Assembly: GCA_965652545.1 (NCBI GenBank)
Contig: CBFGWV010000144.1
Coordinates: forward strand, 1 to 12,254
Source of the DNA: CBFGWV01 sp965652545
GTDB taxonomy: Bacteria; Pseudomonadota; Gammaproteobacteria; Competibacterales; Competibacteraceae
DNA length: 12,254 bases
Direction of reading: 5' to 3'
Part shown: positions 9,301 through 12,254 of the stretch, in pieces
Position numbering within the stretch: the stretch's first letter is position 1
Layout of the letters: every line of letters begins with the position of its first letter
Position numbers and translations under genes: made by a program
Notes under the pieces: model-generated
The model's database searches: none
What the model was told of the DNA's origin: nothing
The model's input: the letters and a program-made list of their open reading frames with translations, nothing else

Positions 9301-12254
9301 CGCAGTCCGGCGGGCGAGGCCTCGCGCAAGGTTTCGCTGAGCGGGTAGTTCTCGAACACCAGGATGTGGTCGAACAAGGCCTCGCCGTTGCGGCCCAGCC
9401 AGCGCTGGATATCGACCAGGGCCGTGTGCTCGTGCTCGCGAATGGCCAGGTTCGTCGCCTGCACGGCCTGCAGCCAGTCGGCCACCGGCAGCGACGGATC
9501 GGGCTCGGCGGCCACCGGCAAGGTGTTGATGTACAAGCCGATGTGCCGCTCCACATCCACCAGCTCCGCAGGCCGTCCGGCCACCGTGGCGCCGACGACG
9601 ACGCGGCGCTGACCGGTATAGCGCTGCAGCAGGATCAACCAGGCGGCCTGCACCAACGTGTTGACTGTCACTTTGTGACGACGTGCCGCCGTTTGTACCC
9701 GCTGCGTTTCGGCGAGGCCGAATACCTGCGTCAGGGCGTCGTGGCCGGTGTCCGCCGCGCGCGCGCCGTATATGGCGTCGGCGAGACGGCAGGCCCCGTC
9801 CAATCCACCCAGGTGCCCGCGCCAGAAGCGCTGGTCGGCGTCGGCATCGCGGGTTTGCAGCCAGGCGATGAAATCGCGGTAACCCCCACCGACCGTCGCC
9901 GCCGGCTTGCCCGCATAGCGCGCCAGCACCTCGCCCAGCAGCAGCGACTGGCTCCAGCCATCGAGCAACAGGTGATGGCAGGTCCAGATCAGGTGATGGC
10001 GGTACTGCCCCGTGCGCACCAGCGTCAGCCGCATCAGCGGTGGCTGGGCCAGGTCGAAGCCTTTGACACGCGCGTCGGTGGCCAGGGTGTCCAGCACGGT
10101 CGCGAGCGCCGCCTGGCCACGCGCGTCCTGTGTGTGTATCGCCAGCGGCGCCTGCGCGTGGACCACCTGCACGCTGTGCCCGTCCACGACGTGGAAACTG
10201 GTGCGCAAACTGTCGTGCGCATCCACGGCCGCCTGCCAGGCACTGCGAAAGGCCGACTCGTCCAGCCCGTCCACATCCACCCGCAGTTGATTGATGTAGG
10301 TGCCATCGTCCGGCGCATACACACTGTGGAAGAAAATCCCCTGCTGCATGGGGGCAAGTGGGTAGACGTCGCGGATCTGCCGCGGGGGGACGCCCAGCCC
10401 GTCCAGCACCGCCTGGCCGACCGTCGCCAGGGGGACGTCCGACGGGGTGATGGCACCGACGCCCTCGTGCGTGCAATGGGCGATGATCGCCGCCAGTTCT
10501 GTCTGGAAGGCCTCGGCCAGCAGGCGTACGCGTTCGGGGTCGAGTTGGCGGCGGCTGAACGTCCAGGTGAATGCCAGCTCGCCCCCAGCGACCGCGCCGT
10601 TGATGGTGAGCGCGTTGGTCAGCGGCGCGTCCGGGTCCATGAGCGGACCGGCCGACTCGCCAGCCGGCTCGTATAATGCATCCGCGTCAAAACCGCGGTC
10701 GAACTGCCCCAGGTAGTTGAACGTGACCGAAGGCACCGGCAAGGCGGCGATCCGCTCGCGCGTGACCGTGTCGGCCAACCGGGCAAGCACGCCGAAGCCC
10801 AGGCCGTTGGCGGGCACCGAACGCAGGTGCTCCTTGACCTGTTTGATCGACGCCGCCAACCCTTCGCAGGCCCGCAGGCGCACCGGGTAAGTGCTGGTGA
10901 ACCAACCCACCGTTCGGCTGAGGTCGCCGCCCTCCAGCAGCGCCGCTTCGCGGCCGTGGGCTTCGAGCTCGACAAACAGCGAATTCTCACCGCTCCAGCG
11001 GCACCAGGCACGGGTCAAGGCGGTGAGCAGCAAGTCGTTGACTTGAGTGCGGTAGGCCGCCGGCGCCTCGCGCAGCAAGGCGGTGGTGGTCTGTGCGCTC
11101 AAACGGATCTCGATGGCTTCGGCATCATGACGGCGGGCCGGTACGTCCGAGGCCAGCGCCAGAACCGGCGCGCCGCTGAGTTCATCACACCAATACTCCA
11201 GCTCCCGTTGCATCGCCTCACTGCCGGCATGGCGATGCAGGAAGGCCGTCCAGTCGCGAAACGCCATCGTTCGCGCGGGCAACTCGGCCTGTCCGGACGC
11301 GGCGTACGCCGCCTGCATGTCCTCCAGCAACACACGCCAGGAGACGCCGTCCACCACCAGGTGATGGACGACCAGCAGCAGGCGCTCGCTGCCATCGGCC
11401 AGACCGATATGCACCGCACGCAGCAACGGACCACGGGCCAGGTTCAGGCTGCGCTGGGCGGCGGCGGCCAGGGACGCGATGCCGGCGGCATCGTCCACGC
11501 GCTCGCGCCACAGCGGGTTTTCGGCCAGCACCTCGGCTGGGTCGGCATGACGGGCCACCCATGCGCCCTGCGTCGTCTGGGTGAAACGCAGCCGCAAGGC
11601 ATCGTGATGCACCAGCAATTGGCGGATCGCCTGCTCCAGGCGATCGCCGTCCAGCGGTTGCCGCGGGGCCAGCAGCACCGCCTGGTTCCAGTGCTGGCGG
11701 TTAGGGATATCGGTGGCGAAGAATCGCAACTGGAAGGGTGTCAGCAGGCACTCGCCGCTCACCGGGCCGGTATCGCGCTGGACGGCGTCGGCCACCGTCG
11801 CCGCCGCGGCCAGGGCGCGCAGGCTCTGGTGCTGGAAGACATCGCGGGCACTCAGGTGCAAGCCGGCTCGGCGCGCACTGCTCACGACCTGTATGGCGAC
11901 GATGGAATCGCCGCCCAGCTCGAAGAAGTTGTCACGGGCACCGACGGTCTCGACACCCAGTACGGTTTGCCAGATCGCCGCCAGACGCGCCTCCACCGCA
12001 CCGGTGGGCGCCTCGTATGCCGCCGTCTGCCATTGCGGCTGGGGCAGTGCCTTGCGATCCAGCTTGCCATTGGGGCTCAGCGGCATGCGTGCCAGCACGA
12101 CGATGCGGGCGGGCACCATGTACTCGGGCAGGCGGGTGGCCAAGTGCGCCTTTAGCTCGCCCTCGTCGGCCCCCTCCCCATCCGCGGCCCTTGTAGGAGC
12201 CCTGCCCTCAGGGCGATTGCCCGGCGACAGCGATTCTCCCTGAGCCGACGCCGC
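3312..12254 (-). CDS. Nonribosomal peptide synthetase, 3' part, open at the right edge
   Basis: A giant cytoplasmic assembly-line enzyme. The frame is open to base 12254, and the extra 37 codons beyond 12143 encode a normal A-domain tail, so the true start is outside the window. Counting residue 1 at base 12143, the domains are: A tail to about 40, PCP (Ser80), epimerase (128-555), C (588-1022), A (1062-1670), PCP (Ser1716), C (1786-2215), A (2236-2834), PCP (Ser2879), stop after 2943. No thioesterase or reductase follows. The last carrier is of the GGHSL type, so the chain probably passes to another synthetase or a separate releasing enzyme. Both A domains give the code DILQLGLIWK, which I know as glycine. 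Linkers and one A-domain loop carry translated intergenic repeats, and a 962-base block occurs twice exactly. The overlap with the aminotransferase gene indicates an operon. The final product is not identifiable from this part. Confidence 0.97.
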   Translation of the reverse strand, partial: AASAQGESLSPGNRPEGRAPTRAADGEGADEGELKAHLATRLPEYMVPARIVVLARMPLSPNGKLDRKALPQPQWQTAAYEAPTGAVEARLAAIWQTVLGVETVGARDNFFELGGDSIVAIQVVSSARRAGLHLSARDVFQHQSLRALAAAATVADAVQRDTGPVSGECLLTPFQLRFFATDIPNRQHWNQAVLLAPRQPLDGDRLEQAIRQLLVHHDALRLRFTQTTQGAWVARHADPAEVLAENPLWRERVDDAAGIASLAAAAQRSLNLARGPLLRAVHIGLADGSERLLLVVHHLVVDGVSWRVLLEDMQAAYAASGQAELPARTMAFRDWTAFLHRHAGSEAMQRELEYWCDELSGAPVLALASDVPARRHDAEAIEIRLSAQTTTALLREAPAAYRTQVNDLLLTALTRAWCRWSGENSLFVELEAHGREAALLEGGDLSRTVGWFTSTYPVRLRACEGLAASIKQVKEHLRSVPANGLGFGVLARLADTVTRERIAALPVPSVTFNYLGQFDRGFDADALYEPAGESAGPLMDPDAPLTNALTINGAVAGGELAFTWTFSRRQLDPERVRLLAEAFQTELAAIIAHCTHEGVGAITPSDVPLATVGQAVLDGLGVPPRQIRDVYPLAPMQQGIFFHSVYAPDDGTYINQLRVDVDGLDESAFRSAWQAAVDAHDSLRTSFHVVDGHSVQVVHAQAPLAIHTQDARGQAALATVLDTLATDARVKGFDLAQPPLMRLTLVRTGQYRHHLIWTCHHLLLDGWSQSLLLGEVLARYAGKPAATVGGGYRDFIAWLQTRDADADQRFWRGHLGGLDGACRLADAIYGARAADTGHDALTQVFGLAETQRVQTAARRHKVTVNTLVQAAWLILLQRYTGQRRVVVGATVAGRPAELVDVERHIGLYINTLPVAAEPDPSLPVADWLQAVQATNLAIREHEHTALVDIQRWLGRNGEALFDHILVFENYPLSETLREASPAGLRFGEVHGREQANYGLMIAVNPGERLSLCYRHALSVFSRDAVARLAGHFKTLLLALTHEAAQVIGSLPMLEADERQVLLSAGERRATPVAGGGPVSAVAGDEVSPAPVEATAFPVHECFARQAASRPEAVALRAGAATLTYADLDRRANRLANHLRTLGVGPDVLVAIATERSAAMLVGLLGVLKAGGAYLPLDLDYPAERLAYMLADSGAGLLLTQAHLFDRLPPTDARVLCLDGVGAQTFGPGHHRADVGRVERSDTHQPPPEQGTDAAASGSPADAPTSEGGAVARSAHDGYRCAQPILHICLDVEAVPTPVTSRAPLHPHNLAYMIYTSGSTGRPKGVTISHGALANFLASMAEAPGLGVGERMLALTSLSFDIAGLELYLPLILGATVVLADRDSARDPERLWSLIEAEDVTAIQATPTTWRMLAAHPRIEALAGRRALCGGEALPSDLAARLLAKADALWNLYGPTETTIWSARHRLDTAEPLLGEALANTDLHVLGPDLEPAPLGVAGELVIGGAGLARGYHRRAGLTAERFVPAPFGARGERLYRTGDLARRRPDGALEYLGRIDQQVKLRGHRIELGEIEARLREVPGVREAAAVARETPSGMQLVGYVAAGIQGTPAGKPKAADMPTTHPTDSASQPLLDDVSASLPGIAELHSAAGQRPADDGTTPDTSPPTPEALTTHLKRVLPDHMVPSQVIVLPRLPLTPNGKLDRKALPDPAWQGRDYEAPASDTERQLATLWQALLGGDAVGARDNFFERGGDSIVAVQLVSRARHLGFHLSVRDVFEQADLRALAAIARDDCGAATASDDMPRTPLPVEVSQAVVDALGIAPEAIEDVYPLAPMQQGILFHSVYAPGDGTYINQLRVDVEGLDIQRFRDAWQAAVDAHDSLRTGFHLTDGQALQVVHARAALPVRLQDARAHANPAAACDALAIEERAAGFDLARPPLMRLAVVCTDADRHHLIWTCHHLLLDGWSQSRLLGEVLARYAGKSPAPVTGRYRDFIAWLQQRDAAADERFWIERLDGVDEACRLADAVSADSGCEGYDERVQVFEAVDTGRLTAAARRHKVTVNTLIQAAWLILLQRYTGQRQVVVGATVAGRPAELPGIEQRIGLFINTLPVAANVPLDASVADWLRTVQATSLAVREHEHTALYDIQRWLGRSGEALFDHILVFENYPVDQALRDATPAGLRFGEVQGREQANYGLMVVVNPGERLVLRYRHALAVFGRAAVAQLSAHFERLLMGLTGEGDTRIGALPMLSMAERSAAVASSRGASQGSDTPAVHLLIARRAAQTPEQIAVRDGAVTLSYGELERRADQLARRLHTLGVGPDVLVAVATDRSWAMVVAVLGVLKAGGAYLPLDLDYPAERLAYMLADSGAGLLLTQAHLFDRLPPTDARVLCLDGVGAQTFGPGHHRADVGRVERSDTHQPPPEQGTDAAASGSPADAPTSEGGAVARSAHDGYRCAQPILHICLDVEAVPTPVTSRAPLHPHNLAYMIYTSGSTGRPKGVTISHGALANFLASMAEAPGLGVGERMLALTSLSFDIAGLELYLPLILGATVVLADRDSARDPERLWSLIEAEDVTAIQATPTTWRMLAAHPRIEALAGRRALCGGEALPSDLAARLLAKADALWNLYGPTETTIWSARHRLDTAEPLLGEALANTDLHVLGLDLEPVPPGAMGELYIGGAGLARGYHQRAGLTAERFVPAPFGEAGARLYRTGDLVRRRVDGALEYLGRIDQQVKLRGHRIELGEIETALRAHPSIDDAVVIATETQTGRQLVGYVTCAATDSGTRRSAPLCAIGPAAALTQGEAQLSGHRPEGRALTTDGEGGATGADEGELKAHLATCLPEYLVPARIVTLARLPLTPNGKLDRKALPAPTSDGGQVPPRTDTERALAVIWQDLLGLERVGVTDNFFALGGHSLLATQLFIRLQRELLVSLSLRQVFEFATIEDLARCIDATGARALTEDKASRLDALMAQLEDSDA
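3797..3896. repeat. Inverted pair of REP-like hairpins inside the NRPS (module 3 linker)
   Basis: Two hairpins of one family face each other. At 3797-3829 the order is GTAAGAGC, stem GCCCTG, loop CCCT, stem CAGGGC, then GAT. At 3865-3896, on the other strand, it is GTAGGAGC, stem GCGCAC, loop CCCT, stem GTGCGC, then GAT. The flanks and loop are shared while the stems differ in a base-paired way, as in REP/BIME repeats. They are translated as residues 2772-2783 and 2750-2760, in the linker before motif A10. That linker is roughly 35 residues longer than usual, which matches a 100-base insertion. Confidence 0.8.
4276..5237. repeat. 962-base exact direct repeat, copy in module 3
   Basis: I compared this block with 7804-8765 (offset 3528, a multiple of 3) and found no differing base. 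It encodes about 320 residues, from just before motif A2 to beyond A5, including nine of the ten pocket residues. Identity stops sharply: 5238 and 8766 differ, and left of 4276 differences appear at once, with six in the next thirteen bases. Neighbouring parts of the same A domains are clearly diverged, so this is not uniform module similarity. Confidence 0.95.
4869..5029. repeat. MITE-like element with inverted ends, in frame in the module 3 A domain
   Basis: Two 33-base ends, 4869-4901 and 4997-5029, are inverted copies matching at 31 of 33 positions. Each begins ATGTAGGA or ATGTAGGAC when read inward, and each can fold on itself (GATGGGT pairing with ACCCATC or its one-mismatch form). About 95 unrelated bases lie between them. 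I recognise the ends as a repeat often seen between genes in high-GC gammaproteobacteria, where translations such as VERSDTH and ALNPSYI recur. Here it is translated as residues 2372-2425, between motifs A2 and A3. Trimmed to TGTAGG...CCTACA it is 159 bases, 53 codons, so it keeps frame. I see no clear target-site duplication and no transposase. Confidence 0.85.
7294..7328. repeat. Two adjacent hairpins in the module 2 linker
   Basis: Two perfect seven-base stems follow each other: GCCGGCC/GGCCGGC at 7294-7310 with loop GTT, and GCCGAGT/ACTCGGC at 7312-7328 with loop GCA. The second is followed by GATCCCGG, resembling the tail of the REP-like hairpins in the other two modules. The site is the matching linker before motif A10, which here is about 50 residues longer than normal. 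It may be a decayed member of the same family; the match is weak. Confidence 0.4.
7804..8765. repeat. 962-base exact direct repeat, copy in module 2
   Basis: This is the partner of 4276-5237 in the A domain of module 2. Silent positions are identical as well, which points to a recent duplication or gene conversion and not to selection on the protein. Recombination between the copies would remove or add one whole module of 1176 residues in frame. Confidence 0.95.
8397..8557. repeat. MITE-like element with inverted ends, in frame in the module 2 A domain
   Basis: An identical second copy of the element at 4869-5029, with ends at 8397-8429 and 8525-8557. It lies inside the exact 962-base repeat, so it was copied along with the A-domain core and does not represent a second insertion. 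It is translated as residues 1196-1249. The loop from LCLD to NLAY is about 90 residues here, where I would expect some 25-35 in related A domains. Confidence 0.85.
10479..12254 (-). other. NRPS module 1 (partial): A-domain tail, PCP, epimerization domain
   Basis: The A-domain tail ends with motif A10 (PNGKLDRKAL). The carrier protein has LGGDSI with the phosphopantetheine serine at 11904-11906, the form usual before an epimerase. The E domain shows HHLVVDG (residues 260-266) with the second histidine conserved, EAHGRE (394-399) with the expected glutamate, RTVGWFTSTYP (410-420) and FNYLGQFD (475-482). All key E-domain residues I can check are intact, so the residue loaded here should be passed on in the D form. 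Its identity cannot be read because the substrate pocket lies beyond the right edge. Confidence 0.93.
12191..12223. repeat. REP-like hairpin inside the NRPS (module 1 linker)
   Basis: This matches the hairpin at 3797-3829 at 31 of 33 positions, with the same stem (GCCCTG at 12199-12204, CAGGGC at 12209-12214) and loop CCCT. It lies in the equivalent linker before motif A10 of the truncated first module and is translated in frame. Any inverted partner would lie beyond the right edge. Confidence 0.75.

Larger units (their letters stand above)
6888..10382 (-). other. NRPS module 2: C-A(Gly)-PCP
   Basis: The condensation domain follows an epimerase and has YPLAPMQQGIFFHS and an intact HHLLLDG (residues 723-729), as expected for a DCL type that accepts a D donor. 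The A domain has A3 TSGSTGRPKG, A5 NLYGPTETT, A7 YRTGDL and A10 NGKLDRKAL. Its pocket residues by alignment to GrsA are D1323, I1324, L1327, Q1366, L1390, G1392, L1414, I1422, W1423 and K1663, which I recall as a glycine code. The carrier Ser1716 lies in ERGGDSI, an epimerase-type carrier signature, yet no E domain follows. The loop between A2 and A3 and the linker before A10 are both clearly longer than normal. Confidence 0.9.

Noticed and set aside
8409..10676. A 755-codon open frame on the plus strand
   Set aside because: It lies fully antisense to conserved C and A domains, its translation looks like no known protein, and such long antisense frames are common in high-GC genes.
12141..12143. 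TTG codon as the start of the NRPS
   Set aside because: The frame stays open to the window edge and the upstream codons encode the same A-domain tail as in module 3 (ADEGELKAHLA), so the gene simply continues off the window.

Overview
The window is compact, high-GC bacterial DNA in which every credible gene lies on the minus strand, so transcription runs from right to left. Organism: most likely a high-GC gammaproteobacterium (Pseudomonas, Xanthomonadales or Chromatiales type). The grounds are the aminotransferase resembling PvdH/Dat, the style of the condensation domains, and two intergenic repeat families that I recall from such genomes. The genus cannot be fixed from the sequence alone.

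Layout, in the direction of transcription. (1) 12254 to 3312: the 3' part of a giant nonribosomal peptide synthetase (NRPS) gene, open at the right edge. The visible order is A(C-terminal tail)-PCP-E | C-A-PCP | C-A-PCP, with no thioesterase. Both complete A domains read as glycine activating (ten-residue code DILQLGLIWK), so the visible part should build D-X-Gly-Gly. (2) 3319 to 1835: a class III aminotransferase, probably L-2,4-diaminobutyrate:2-oxoglutarate aminotransferase. It overlaps the NRPS stop by 8 bases and has a strong ribosome binding site. (3) 1771 to 5: an exported, cysteine-rich alpha/beta hydrolase (esterase or PHB-depolymerase-like), 63 bases further on. No stretch over 300 bases lacks a gene, and I see no RNA gene, CRISPR array or transposase.

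How they fit: this looks like the end of a biosynthetic operon. The synthetase builds a peptide, the aminotransferase supplies diaminobutyrate for modules not seen here, and the secreted hydrolase may act on the product or be an unrelated neighbour. A siderophore or lipopeptide is plausible but not shown.

The most unusual content is inside the NRPS reading frame. A 162-base-scale element, MITE-like and with 33-base inverted ends, sits in frame in the loop between core motifs A2 and A3 of both A domains. REP-like hairpins sit in the linker before motif A10, clearly in two modules and possibly in all three. In addition a 962-base block, including the first element and most of the substrate pocket, is repeated exactly 3528 bases apart with sharp edges. 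That suggests very recent conversion or duplication of the specificity-determining core.
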